Source: Rehmannia glutinosa (Eukaryota > Streptophyta > Magnoliopsida > Lamiales > Orobanchaceae). Taken from it: 64,000 bases of DNA. The stretch is taken from the NCBI GenBank assembly GCA_016081115.2, contig CM071925.1, forward strand, positions 8,102,441 through 8,166,440, in the 5' to 3' direction. Within the stretch, counting starts at the first letter, position 1. Every line of letters starts with the position of its first letter. Shown piece after piece: positions 46,600-56,928 of this stretch. The translations under genes and the position numbers were made by a program. The notes beneath the pieces are model-generated. The model ran no database searches. It saw only the letters and a program-made list of their open reading frames with translations, and had not been told where the DNA came from.

Positions 46600-46844
46600 T
46601 ACTTAGTCAAATCATCCATTAGTATTAATAAAGAATTATAATGGGTATAGTGAAAATAAGAAATAAACAGGTGGACCAATTTTGCAACAAGCTTAAAACT
46701 TATAGAGTAAAATCGCTCGGTGTAAGACTTATCGGACCAATTTTGTAAAACTTTTAAACTTACGGGGACTAATTGCACACTCAATCTTACATGGCCAGAA
46801 ATTACACCTTTGTCATGGTTACGGGACCAATTTTGTAATTCCCC
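46600..46844 (-). repeat. Right terminal inverted tract of unit 1
   Basis: Repeating GGACCAATTTTG(C/T)AA units, the inverse of the left tract. It ends GTAATTCCCC directly before the second TTAAATATA. Confidence 0.65.
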
Positions 46845-46853
46845 TTAAATATA
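46845..46853 (+). repeat. 9-bp target duplication, right copy (TTAAATATA)
   Basis: Identical to 38778-38786. Confidence 0.7.
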
Positions 46854-47620
46854 TAGTCAATATGCACTGAACATATCAAATATCTCAATTTAATATATAA
46901 ATAAGATAGAAAAATAGAAAACATCACACATGTTCTCAAAATAAGCATAGTAAAAATATACGAAAAATTGCTCGTGAAAGCCTGCATACAATTTTTTTAC
47001 CCGCAGGGAAGCAGGAAAGAAGAAGAAAGCAGTTGAAAAAAATCTAATTTTAAGAAACATCGTATAAGATGTTTGATTGTTTATAAGATGTTTGATAGAG
47101 CTTATAAACTCGCTAAAAATATTTGTAATTTTTTTAAAAACAAAAGATCTTATAAGGCCTCCGAATTAAGATGTTAGGAGTTTATAAGCTCAAACTAAAA
47201 AGGTTAGGGGGTGGGGGATCTAATCACTTTATTTTTCAAAATAAAATCTTATTATAATAATCCCTTTCGTTGACCTTTTAATTAAAAAATAATATATTAT
47301 TACTAATATGTTATAAGTTGTTTGATCTTATTTTCTCAAATATTTTAACCATTTATTATTAAATAAGATCTAACATCTTATAATCTTTAAAAACAATGTA
47401 AAAGCTTGTAGTCTTTTTAATAAGTTTAGTTAATTAAACACTCTTAAAGTTTGATAGTTATAAGTTGGTTCCATCCCTATAAATGGTACAACAATGAGTA
47501 GCTAAGTACTTTCAATTTTCAACAGACCCCGAAAAACCAAAAATATAACAAAATAAAATCCGTCACTGATCAATTTCTGTTTTGGTAGCTCTCACATCTT
47601 AATTAGTAATTAAAATTGGC
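46854..47620. other. AT-rich intergenic DNA
   Basis: Contains words on TTATAAGATGTTTGAT repeated near 47060-47110 and 47315-47400. No gene recognised. Confidence 0.4.
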
Positions 47621-47626
47621 TAGACT

Positions 47627-47691
47627 CATGCATGTTAAAGTCACGTGAGGTTTCAGTATCTTAAAAGGACTGACACGTGGCTGCATGCATG
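47627..47691. promoter_or_regulatory. RY / G-box / G-box / RY motif cluster
   Basis: CATGCATG (47627-47634), CACGTG (47642-47647), CACGTG in ACACGTGGC (47674-47679) and CATGCATG (47684-47691), arranged symmetrically in 65 bp. RY elements bind B3 factors (ABI3/FUS3/LEC2) and ACGTGGC-type G-boxes bind bZIP factors. The pairing is typical of seed-expressed, ABA-responsive promoters. No gene was found within reach, so this may be an orphan or chance module. Confidence 0.45.
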
Positions 47692-49040
47692 CCAGCAAAT
47701 GTATACACTTTCCAAACAACCATTCTGATAGTACCAAACATATGCATCAACATTTATCGTACACAGACACAGACTAATGAAGAAATGAAGACTCAATAGC
47801 CAAAGGGTCCCAAATTAAATTAAGGGGCTGTTTGGTAAATAAAATCAGTAAAGATGAATAATGCCTATAATGTTGGTTTTACAACCCTATACAGGATTGA
47901 TGTAAACGTTAAATCAATGGCCACAACTTGTTGAGCAGTAAATTTTGAGCTCTACTGTTAATCAATAAATGAACTAGTATGTGTTGTTTTCTCGATGTAT
48001 ATTGTTGTTGACGTCCTTGTTATTTTCCAACCGTGCACGTATCAAATACGTGTAAAAAGTTGTATTTTTGAATAGAATGAAAGTGAAAAGACTTTATGAT
48101 ATTTGATTAGACTGAAAAATATCCAAACTTTTACAATATCCCATCAAAGTTGCATTTGGATGACACTTTAGCAGGGGATTTTAAAAATATCTGCCTACCT
48201 GATTAATCTCATTTGCTGTCACTTGTGTTTTTTAGATTGGCGCATAACCTCGCTCGGCTCTACTTGAGTATTTAGGCGCCGGTCTGCTGTTAGCACTTTA
48301 AGTACCAATTTTTGAGAAAGACATTGTATTAATTCAATTATCTTAATATTCAAAAAATAAATTATAACATAATACAATTTACATCAATAACATCTTTTCT
48401 ATTTTTCATATTTTGACATAGTTGCAATAACTTCATTGTTAATATTTCAAAAAAATATTTTCAATGTGTGTTATAAAACTTGATCATTCAATAACTCATC
48501 ACATTATTAAATTCTTTAATGAGAATTTGATAATGAAATAAATCATCACGAAAGAAATCTGATTTGAAAAGAATAATGCAAAATTCAAGTTTCAAATTTA
48601 TGGGTGGAAAAAAATGTTCAAAATTTTGAGAAAAAAACAAAGGTTATTTTCAATATTAACAAATGGGAAGGGGAGAGGAGAATGAAAGAATCATTTTTTT
48701 TCTTTCTGTTTTCCTATTTTCTGTGTATTTATTTTAAGGTTAAAGTGAAAATACCAAAGAACTCTATTTAAAAAAAAAAAAAAACCAGAGGGCCAATTTT
48801 GCCAGCTATATGTGGCTTCGTCTCTGAATGAGGTAAGATTTAGATTTGGGGAGAGAATTTGGAGGAAGGGTTTCAAATGACTCCATTAAAGATAATTTGA
48901 AATTCTTCAAAATAACAAAAATAGTTTCAAAGATTTGAGATCCATTATAGAATGATTTTTATCCACAACATCAACCGATTTGATATTATGGATTTGGAAT
49001 TTTAGCTCAAATCGTCATTACAAATGGACTTTCAAAGTTA
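47692..49040. other. Intergenic DNA with a possible truncated MITE end
   Basis: GGGGCTGTTTGGTAA at about 47824-47838 resembles a common plant MITE terminus, but no opposite end was found. A 17-base poly-A lies near 48768. The rest is unassigned. Confidence 0.35.
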
Positions 49041-49440
49041 GATTGCAATTGAATATCTTTTCATTTTGGAAGTTATTTTCTTTTTAGAAAGAATAGTAAT
49101 GATTTTTTAGTGATTGTATACGAGATGAAAATGTAATGATAAGTTGATCTGATATAGAAATAGTAAAATAATGACTGAATATGATTGGTGAGTTAGAAAT
49201 ATGTAAGCAGGTGAAATTAAATGAATAGTGTATTATTTGGAAATTTTTTCATAAACAATTGCATTTTAGGATCAAATGTGATTTTCTTTCTGGAAGTTAT
49301 TTTTTTCTTTTAGAATAGTAATGATTTTTAGGATTGTAAGGATACAAAGTTTTAGAAGTTGATCACGATAAACACCTATTTGAATAAGTTTGTAGAAATG
49401 GCAATTGAAATTAAATGAGATTTTATAATATTATTATTAC
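49041..49440. mobile_element. Diverged copies of the 31493 MITE family
   Basis: Segment 49041-49266 shares TTTTCATTTTGGAAGTTATTTTC, GAATAGTAATGATTTTTT and TGATTGGTGAGTTAGAAAT-like words in the same order as the MITE at 31493-31897. It has decayed ends ATTGCAATTGA and AACAATTGCAT. A second, partial copy follows at about 49285-49430. Confidence 0.6.
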
Positions 49441-50065
49441 AATGTATGGGATGAATGTCAAGGGGAAAATAAAAGTTTTAGTGTCAGGAAGATAATATCA
49501 AAATTGGGATTATACCACATTTGACTTTTGTCGATTATCACCCAGATATTAACTCGTATCTCATAATTATGGAGGATTAAATTATATACTCACTAAAGTG
49601 GCTGAAAACCTATCAAGTAAAATTTAGTGAGCAAAATCTTTGATAGAGGAAAAGGAGTACCTCGTAAAGAAAACGACAAAATAACCCCATTAAAAATCCC
49701 AATTTAAATGATGGGCGTCTGGCTCTAGAGGAATTTTTCGAGATGATGTGATTTTTAAGCACGTGCTCGGTATCGTCTTGATGATGCGATGTTATCATAT
49801 CACGATATCGATTTAAGGATCACCGCAATTGCATATTGTTTACCGTATTAACGCGTGCCTTTTTAGGTATCACATGGAGTGGAAGACAAGCGGAGTAGTT
49901 GATAAGTCGCCTAAAGCAGGTCTTTAAAATAATCCCTCTAATTTTGTCTTGTTAGCTGTGGTCTTGCGTTGGCATATCTAAGACCATCTTTTCTTCTTCT
50001 TGTTGTTGCCATCGCCTTAAAAGTTCGGAGGGTTCAACTTGTCTACCTGACACCACTTGCATCAT
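49441..50065. other. Unassigned DNA left of the LTR fragment
   Basis: No gene recognised. ORF 49613-49798 has no domain. Confidence 0.35.
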
Positions 50066-50908
50066 TGATAAGCGTTATATAAATGTTTTTATCATGATTT
50101 TGATGATTTTGTTTAAATGAGTTTTATACCAAAATAATGTCCCCAAATGTTAATAAATCTTTGAGAAATATTTTAAATGATTTTTACCAATTTAACAACA
50201 CATTTTGAGATCAGCCGGTCGCCCTGGAGGGCAGTGTCTTAAGAGTCGAAAAGTTGAACATAAAGCGAAATCAGGAATATTTAAAGGGAAGGTCGTAGGT
50301 ATACGAAAGAGATTATTTTCTAAAAACTCTTTATATATTGTTTTTAAGAGGTGGATGGGCGGTCCTGAGAGGTGGCCCCAGTCGAGTGGTGAGTCCTTAG
50401 GTCAGCCCCACAGGCCAGAGTCGACCCGCCCCGATTTATTGAGTAAATCTCGGATTAACTTTTTAAATGTTCGGAATTTTCAATAGGTCCCGACAAGTTG
50501 ACGCTGTATGATTTTTGGCGACAACATTCCATCAGTTATTAAGCCTTGTTCTCTGATATGATTCTACTTATTTAACCATTCTTATAGATCTTTTTGATCC
50601 TTCTTTTGCATAAAGTGAAGATGATGAGCCTATGGGAGATCCAATCTTAGCCACTTCCTATAAATAGGATGAAGGCTTTGAAGGATCAAAACACAATATT
50701 AATTACACAAAATAACAAGAAACTAATAAATTCTTATTTTTCATTGTCAATATTCTGTTGTATTTAGCTTCAAGTCTTTACACTTGCACATCTCTTAGTA
50801 TTGTGCTCATTCTTGATTACACTTGCACTTCAAAGTTGTATACTTAATTTGAGTTGTAATCTCGAAAGTTATTTAGCAATACGTAACCGGAACGTAGCTG
50901 GCTTATAG
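50066..50908 (+). repeat. Sirevirus LTR fragment (plus strand), truncated by the gap
   Basis: Begins TGATAAGCG, then follows the A LTR outer end in reverse orientation (TTTGTTTAAATGAGTTTTATACC). TATA box CTATAAATAG at 50658-50667, then CTTGATTACACTTGCACTT and GTTGTAATCT as in the A LTR. The middle part (50200-50480) is unrelated to A. The inner end and anything behind it fall in the gap. Confidence 0.7.
50658..50667 (+). promoter_or_regulatory. TATA box of the LTR fragment
   Basis: CTATAAATAG, identical to the A LTR box and about 600 bp from the LTR start. Confidence 0.6.
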
Positions 50909-51008
50909 NNNNNNNNNNNNNNNNNNNNNNNNNNNNNNNNNNNNNNNNNNNNNNNNNNNNNNNNNNNNNNNNNNNNNNNNNNNNNNNNNNNNNNNNNNNN
51001 NNNNNNNN
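50909..51008. other. Assembly gap (100 N)
   Basis: Exactly 100 N, a conventional filler. The true distance is unknown, and the flanks may not be adjacent. Confidence 1.
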
Positions 51009-51120
51009 GCTAAATCAATAAAACTAAATATTTATACTAAAAATACAATTTTAAAATAAAATATAAATATAAAAAATTGAGTTTCCAAAATTTTTAGGGG
51101 GCTAGAGAAGCCCCCACGGC
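51009..51120. repeat. Relative of the 38200 insertion, with hairpin end
   Basis: Shares AATAAAACTAAATA...ATTTTAAAATAAAATATA and a TCCAAAATTTTTAGGGGGCT end with 38200-38337. It finishes with a GGGGGCT/AGCCCCC hairpin (51096-51117). Confidence 0.5.
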
Positions 51121-51160
51121 AAATGGATCACATATTCACATAGGAAGAGACGCCGGAAAT

Positions 51161-51279
51161 CTAGAGACTTAAAAAAAAAGAGAGAGAAAAAGAAGGAAAC
51201 TTATCCCACATCGGGAATTAGTTTCTAGAGACTTAAAAAAAAGAGAGAGAAAAAGAAGGAAACTTATCCCACATCGGGA
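51161..51279. repeat. 64-bp tandem duplication with a TCCCACATCGGG word
   Basis: Two nearly identical units, each CTAGAGACTTAAAAAAA, AGAGAGAGAAAAAGAAGGAA and CTTATCCCACATCGGGA. The last word is frequent in plant LTR-type repeats, so this may be a fragment of one. Confidence 0.85.
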
Positions 51280-51656
51280 CAAAACTAATTTAAAGCATAT
51301 TTAAAACCACACATAAAAGCTATGAGAAAATGGTCATTTTTACCCATTTTGAGATAGAAAAATACTTTTCTACCCACTTTTTCAATGAAATATCATAAAT
51401 GCCCTTATCCTCTTCCTCTCTCTTTCTTGGTTTAAAAATATAATTTTTCTTTCCTCTTTTCTTCTTTTTTCCAAAGATAACAATCTTCTCTTTTTTTCCT
51501 TCTCATGTTTTCGATTTTTGAAGATTCAAGACACGATTGGAAATAAGTTTAAGTCATTTGAACCAAATTAATGTATTTCTTGCTTCAAATATTTATGTAT
51601 AATGCGGGAAATTCACTTATTTTCGAGAAGAGAAAAAAAACTGGAATGTTCAACAT
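51280..51656. other. AT-rich intergenic DNA
   Basis: Pyrimidine-rich around 51410-51500. No gene recognised. Confidence 0.35.
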
Positions 51657-51863
51657 GGCACGATCGTACCACCATGTGAGCACGATCGTGCCACCATAAA
51701 CATGAGCACGATAGTGCCACCATAACGTGAGCACGATCGTGCCACCATATGGGGCAGCACATTATGGGGCACGATCGTGCCACCATAAAGGTGGGTACGA
51801 TCGTACCACCATAAAGGTGAGCACGATAGTGCCACTCTAAATGTGAGCACGGTAGTGCTACTT
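51657..51863. repeat. Palindromic 25-26-bp minisatellite
   Basis: About eight units of AGCACGATCGTGCCACCATAAAGGTG-like sequence (given here as a 26-base consensus in parts: AGCACGATCGTGCC, ACCATAAAGGTG). The core is a palindrome: 51768-51781 is GGCACGATCGTGCC and 51794-51807 is GGTACGATCGTACC, both perfect. CGATCG or CGATAG recurs every 22-26 bp, with one 38-bp step over a decayed unit. The minus ORF across it (WWHDRAH repeats) is a by-product of the array. Confidence 0.9.
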
Positions 51864-52384
51864 TAGTAAATGTATTTTTGTCTTTGTGGGTAAAAAAGAT
51901 GTTTTTTATAAAAATGAGTAGAAAAGTTGTTTCTCTATCCAAATAGGATAAAAAAAAACCCACCCTAAAAGCTATTGTAGATTACAGGAGTTCGATGAAC
52001 GCGGACTTGTAACCAGTGGGGGCATTAAGGTGGTTGAACATTGGGCCTCTTTCACGGTTTGTTAGGCCTCCGATTGTTTTTTTGTGCGTATTCCAAGAGA
52101 GGTTTCTTTGGCTTTACAGAGCAGTCATAAATTCTCGATCCATTCAGTGGGAAGGATAACAGACTTGTGCACTCGTGGCCTATCAAAGCTTATATTGGTT
52201 GGCCCAAGTTGAACAATCACTTTTTCATGTACTTTTTTAATTGTTTTTATGTAACTTTTTTCATTGTCTTCCTGGTGGAAGAGTTGGTTATTTATACATG
52301 TACTTTTTTATTAGGTTGAGAATACATATGAAAAATCTTAAGTACCGCAAAATATATTTGTAAGTTCAATTTATGATATTTATG
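51864..52384. other. Unassigned DNA left of pararetrovirus copy 3
   Basis: No recognisable gene or terminal inverted tract. Confidence 0.35.
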
Positions 52385-52826
52385 TAATTAACAATTGGTG
52401 AGGAGAATTTCTCTAAGAAAATGGATCTGGACAATTGTCCAAGATGTCTACCTTACAGGACATATCGTCAAATTTTGATGATGTACACCAGGACAACATA
52501 TTGGAACAACCAATATGTTGAAAAGGAACTTGCAGGAGCCGATAGGGAAACCTTGAGACACTGCAAAAGACAAGCGGCATATTATCTGAGTTTCTTTACG
52601 GTAAATCAGATATTACATGTCGATCGGATGAATCGTCAGGAAGCAGCCCATGAAAATTTCCATCAAAATCATGATTTATGATGGAGTATCAGAATGGAAC
52701 TAGATACTTCCAGACACATCTAAGTTCTCAAAAGATCTTAGAGAAGTCCAGAAGACAGTGCAGAATTATGGCAACCGTCTTAATCATCTATTGTTGATGA
52801 GCCCAATCAAACGGTTGTGAATAAAG
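52385..52826 (+). pseudogene. Pararetrovirus-like copy 3: coat-protein N-terminal fragment
   Basis: Plus-strand relative of the 5' end of copies 1 and 2. It shares the leader word GTAATTAACAATTGGTGAGG and the ATG at 52421, reading MDLDNCPRCLPYRTYRQILM. ORF 52421-52681 is 86 aa. Further reading in another frame gives EYQNGTRYF and CRIMATV, matching copy 2 at 56230-56346. The fragment stops near 52826. No primer site or GTCCC terminus lies beside it. Confidence 0.7.
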
Positions 52827-53360
52827 TTGTCTTCTCGTGCAAATGCCCCGGTGCATACGGGGATTTCACATGATTTAAGTGGGGTGAATTTATCTTCTTT
52901 ACAACTATGTCAGCGATTCATAAACAATACCCTCAAGCTATTCAGTATCATTTGGACAATGACGGATTTGTGGTCGTTAATAAAACATCAACTACTAATG
53001 GTAAAAATACAAGCCCTTCACGCCATAAACAACACATCTCTACTCGCAATATGTTTGATGCTCTACAAAAAAAGAATTGCGATCCCATGTCTCATTTCAG
53101 AGAAATATGCTGAAACATTTACAAATAATCACACCATACAAATGACGCAAGATAATCCACTAGCTATTGTGGTTTATTCCAATGTTATTGAGCCAAGGTC
53201 GAATCTAACAGAGAGTGATGACACGACTTTGACTTTAGCTCATGATTTAACATCTCCAACATCAAGCTATCCTCTCAACTTTGATTTTCAAGTTGATGCA
53301 GATAAATCGGAAGCTATGAAGGCTATGGAAATTATGACTCGAGGATCCTAAGCCGATATT
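52827..53360 (+). pseudogene. Possible LINE ORF1-type fragment
   Basis: Plus ORFs 52827-53351 (174 aa) and, in another frame, 52907-53113, which reads HLDNDGFVVVNKTS then STRNMFDALQ. This D-G-F-x-x-V ... N-x-F-x-A-L pattern resembles the linker after the zinc-knuckle region in plant LINE ORF1 proteins. No endonuclease or RT follows. It could equally be an unrelated gene fragment. Confidence 0.3.
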
Positions 53361-53758
53361 CTACAGGGTACATCAGACCATCAAGACGATACTCGAGCAC
53401 ATGCAAAAAAAGAAAAAAAAACTATGACAATGACACTAAAAAATCCTCTAGAAATAGACACCCTACAATTAAATTGCGTCTTTAAGTTATTTTTGTTGAA
53501 ACTTTTTTTCTAAAGTTTTGCATTATTTTTCCTTTGTTGCCTTATCTACTGTGATCGAGGACCTTTTCATTTCTTTTCATATATATTTTTCCATTCATTT
53601 AGAAAAATAACCCAACTGATTCCCAACATAATATTACCCAACATTATATAATAATGAACTGTGCAATCCTAATAAATTCTAAAAAATTATTCAATCCCAT
53701 CAATAAAGGCAAGCGGGCCCTAAAAGTATTGATGATATTAGTAATGTGAACACTTAAT
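53361..53758. other. Intergenic DNA, no gene seen
   Basis: AT-rich; nothing recognised. Confidence 0.35.
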
Positions 53759-53767
53759 GTATATTTC
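53759..53767 (+). repeat. 9-bp target duplication, left copy (GTATATTTC)
   Basis: Identical to 56929-56937. Confidence 0.75.
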
Positions 53768-53960
53768 GAGACAATTGCACCCTCAGTCCCACATGATTAG
53801 GCCTATTGCACCATTAGTCCCGTACTTTGCTTTTATCATCCCACTGTTTTCAGATGTTGTACTAGTAGTCCTACAGTTTTTAGAGATATGCATAAATAGT
53901 CCCACAGTTTATAAAGTTTGCCATGCAAGTCCCAAATTACCCTATTTTTCAATGTATCAC
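53768..53960 (+). repeat. Left terminal inverted tract of unit 2
   Basis: Repeats of TTGCACC-TTAGTCCC type every ~36-40 bp. Confidence 0.65.
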
Positions 53961-53989
53961 ATATTGTAAAAGCTTTCTTTTTCTGACAC

Positions 53990-54430
53990 CTGTTTTGTTC
54001 GTGGCATTGTTACACCTACTTAGATCCAATCTCTATTCAGAGGTTTTAAATGGATCATGTCAGGTTTCCAACCTATAAACTTAACAGGGCATACTTCTGT
54101 AAAATTTTTACAAACATGTATACATACTTCATTTGCCTAAGTTTATTAACATAAATGGATATAGTCCATTACGACCATATCAGGCCCAACATGCTTCCGT
54201 AAAATTAAAATATCTCTTAAAAATCATACCTTCTTTGACCAGAAATAGCACCTGGTGAGATGGCTCGCAACACCACGGATAAGATTATCTTGCTTTGGAT
54301 CTTTTGTGGCTTGACTCCTCACCTGTTCAACCTTACCTCGGGAAGATGATCGCAAGTTATTCGACTCCTTCAAGAATCGCTCAAAGATACCTTGGTTCGT
54401 TTCCTACCCGGGCATACCGTGTGAGAGAGG
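53990..54430 (-). pseudogene. Copy 2 segment equivalent to the unassigned 3' part
   Basis: Matches 39029-39475 (shared TTTTGTTCGTGG, TTTTAAATGGATCATGTCA, CTCGGGAAGATGAT). No domain recognised. It ends at the internal deletion junction. Confidence 0.55.
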
Positions 54431-56640
54431 AATCGACATATCCTTCCCGATTGTCTGTGAAGAATTTCTTCTTTACTCGATTATGATTTGAGTCACTTCC
54501 ATTGTCGAGTAGATCTCTTCTTCATAGATGCTTTCATCCGGTATATCCTCAAATTGATACACTGTATAAGATCTTGATAATAGACAACTTCTTCGATTTC
54601 TCGGTGTAGCTTTGAACTGCATCGACTCCTCGTTTTTGGTTGTCCGGGCAATCCGTTGAGATATGCCCTCTTGCTCCGCATGTCCAACAATTCTGATCTT
54701 TGAAACTTTCATTTGCTCTGGTATGAGCACGCCGAAAGTTCTCCTTCCCTGGTGTTCTTGGTACTTGCTTGATTAGACCACGATGAAGAGGCTCTACTCC
54801 TGCCAGTGCCTTTGGTCTTTGCCCCATTTTGTAACCGGGCTTTTGTTTTGACCAAAACCTTCTAGGTCTCCATGAAGATCTACTTCTTTTGCTGTTGCTT
54901 CCTCGGTGGTATGGATGGATTCTCTCCTTCTTCTTCTTATGCGGCCTTGGTTGACTTCCCACAATTGTTGGGATGTCATTATCTACGCAACATAGAGGAA
55001 CTGCTTTGTTAATTCCTCTTAATCTCTTGTAATTCTGACAGAGTGGTTGGTAACACCATTCGAGATAACTCGCCTTTAGGAAAGACATTTTTAAAGGCCC
55101 ACGTTTCTACTTCCGCTCCATCCTTGTATTCCCGATAAGCATTTCTCTCCGGGGACTTGGAATCTTGGCAAAGAATAGCCGTGCAGCTTCCTTTTCTTCA
55201 ATCTTGGATTTCCACCGGTATTCGGTGAACAACTTGATATATTCATCAATATGACAGATATCATGTAACTCAAGGCTATAGAGGGTTTGTTTATATCTCT
55301 TTCTGTTTTCGTCCTCTAATCCCTCGAAATAACCTGTGCCGATGAACTGGATTTTGAATAGTTTTGCCATACCATCGACAATTCCTTTAAGTGATTCTCC
55401 GATGTGACCGAACCTTTTGTACTAGCATCGGTCATATCCCGTGCAATCTTCACTGATCCTTCAAGTCTCATTTCAAGGAGTAAAATGAATGAATCCTTTG
55501 TAAGATCGAGGGTTCCTGCTGAAATTCTCATAGTTGAAGCCCATTCATCAATGAGAACTTCTCTATTTTTAAAATCTGGGATGTCCAGATTTAACATCAA
55601 CCCATATGGATGTATTGGGTCGAGGTGCGATCTTCCATAAGGCGTCTGATAAACATTCGGCCTTCCAGTAGGTTGTCGAGTTCCCACAAGAGGGTTTCAA
55701 CCTCCTATCCTTGAAAGTGGATCACTTCCGGTCGTGAAATCCCCAGCATGTGGCATCCTCTCGTCCCGAGCTCCATGATTCGAACCCGTACTTTCTTCGA
55801 TATTAGGATTAACTGGTGGTGGTGGTGGTGGTGGTGGAATCGGTCTTCCTGTTGGATCATAGGTGACCAATGTTCCATCTCCTGTGTTCATCTTTAAATC
55901 TACAATTCCTAATCTTGCGAAGGATTCTGCAAGGTCATGTAGATCTTTAAGATTCATCTTTTCCATATCAATCTTTTTTAGTTTTTGATGGATTTTCCTT
56001 TGATTAGAGCAATGAGCTTCTCCTCATCTGTAATCTTTCGTATAACTTCGGTTGGTCTCCCTTGTTGGTGTAAATAGGGTACTGCCCCGAAATCTATACG
56101 TTTCTTTCCTCCGGAAGAACTCGGCCTGTCCTCCAGGTTCTTGACTCGTTTCTGAATATCATGAAGGAGTTCAAGAGTTTCCTTCGATATTTCACCATCG
56201 TCTCCATCCGGTTGGATCTCGATGAACTTGTCTTTGTAGATGAATATGGCGGTTGCCATAATTCGCACCATCTTACGGACTTCTCTAAGATCTTCGGAGA
56301 ACTTAGATTTGTCTGGGAAGTATCTCGTTCCACTCGGGTACTCCATCGGGAATCATTGTTCGATTGGAATTTTCATGAACCGTTTCTTGAAGGTTCATCA
56401 AGTGAACATATAGGGTATGGTTAAGCATCCAGAACTGCCTATAATATTATGCTCGCATTTTGCATTGCCTTAAGGTTTCCCCGTCGGCTCCTGCCTGTTC
56501 TTTTTCTTCATGTTGGTATTCCCAATATGAAACCTGGTCAAGGTGTTCTTGTGCATACATCGTCAAAATTTGACGATATGTCCTGCACGGCGTACATCTC
56601 GGACAATTGTCCGGATCCATATTCTCGGAGAAATTCTCCT
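54431..56640 (-). pseudogene. Copy 2 coat-protein region (caulimovirid-like)
   Basis: In the minus direction: the start ATG near 56610 reads MDPDNCPRC-type sequence, then MEYPSGTRYFPDKSKF (55978-56346) with a coiled stretch, a poly-Pro run (about 55815-55838), a central block DEWASTMRISAGTLDL (55316-55687), SLELHDICHIDEYIKLFTEY (55107-55370), and a basic region with the zinc knuckle CWTCGARGHISTDC (54549-55088). The central words and the CCHC at the end fit a Caulimoviridae coat protein. It spans about 2.2 kb in at least five frames. Confidence 0.7.
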
Positions 56641-56698
56641 CACCAATTGTTAATTACATAAATATAATAAATATAACCAAAAGTTATTAATAAACCTG

Positions 56699-56711
56699 GG
56701 CTCTGATACCA
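56699..56711 (-). promoter_or_regulatory. tRNA-Met primer site of pararetrovirus copy 2
   Basis: The minus strand reads TGGTATCAGAGCC, a perfect match, about 90 bp upstream of the coat-protein ATG. Confidence 0.8.
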
Positions 56712-56739
56712 TTTTGAGTCAACAATTCTAAGGCAAATT

Positions 56740-56928
56740 GGGTATAATGTAAAATGAATTATTTTGGGACCGAAGGTGCAACCCTTGAAAATTATGGGAC
56801 CAAATATGCTGAATTTAAGATTTCGGGACTTCTTTTGCAACAATCTTAATCCTATGGGACTATTGCGCAAACGTGAGACTAAAATTGTAATGAAGAAAAT
56901 CTTATGGGACCATAGATGCAATTAACTC
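56740..56928 (-). repeat. Right terminal inverted tract of unit 2
   Basis: Repeats of GGGACC/GGGACT every ~36-40 bp, the inverse of the left tract, ending GATGCAATTAACTC. Confidence 0.65.

Larger units (their letters stand above)
38787..46844 (-). mobile_element. TIR-bounded unit 1 carrying a pararetrovirus-like genome
   Basis: An 8.06-kb unit whose ends are inverted GTCCC-rich tracts. The left end starts GGGTAAATTAC, and the right end, read inward, starts GGGGAATTAC, with GTCC at the same distance. Perfect 9-bp direct repeats flank it. Inside, on the minus strand, lies a near full-length caulimovirid-like sequence without integrase or LTRs. Nine-base duplications plus TIRs are the hallmark of Mutator-like transposons. 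No transposase is seen, so it would be non-autonomous (Pack-MULE-like). Unit 2 at 53768-56928 has the same architecture. Confidence 0.65.
53768..56928 (-). mobile_element. TIR-bounded unit 2: deleted pararetrovirus-like cassette
   Basis: A 3.16-kb unit with ends GAGACAATTGCACC and, read inward from the right, GAGTTAATTGCATC (19 of the first 28 bases match). It is flanked by a perfect 9-bp duplication. Inside are the unassigned 3' segment and the coat-protein region of copy 1, joined directly near 54430. Everything between (movement protein to RNase H) is missing. The layout from each end to the pararetroviral part matches unit 1 (about 220-260 bp). Confidence 0.7.

Noticed and set aside
47824..47838. 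GGGGCTGTTTGGTAA as a complete MITE
   Set aside because: Only one end was found; no inverted partner or target duplication could be located.
51613..51963. Minus ORF of 116 aa with repeated WWHDRAH-like peptides
   Set aside because: It is the translation of the palindromic minisatellite. It has no domain, and the reading frame follows only from the 25-26-bp periodicity.
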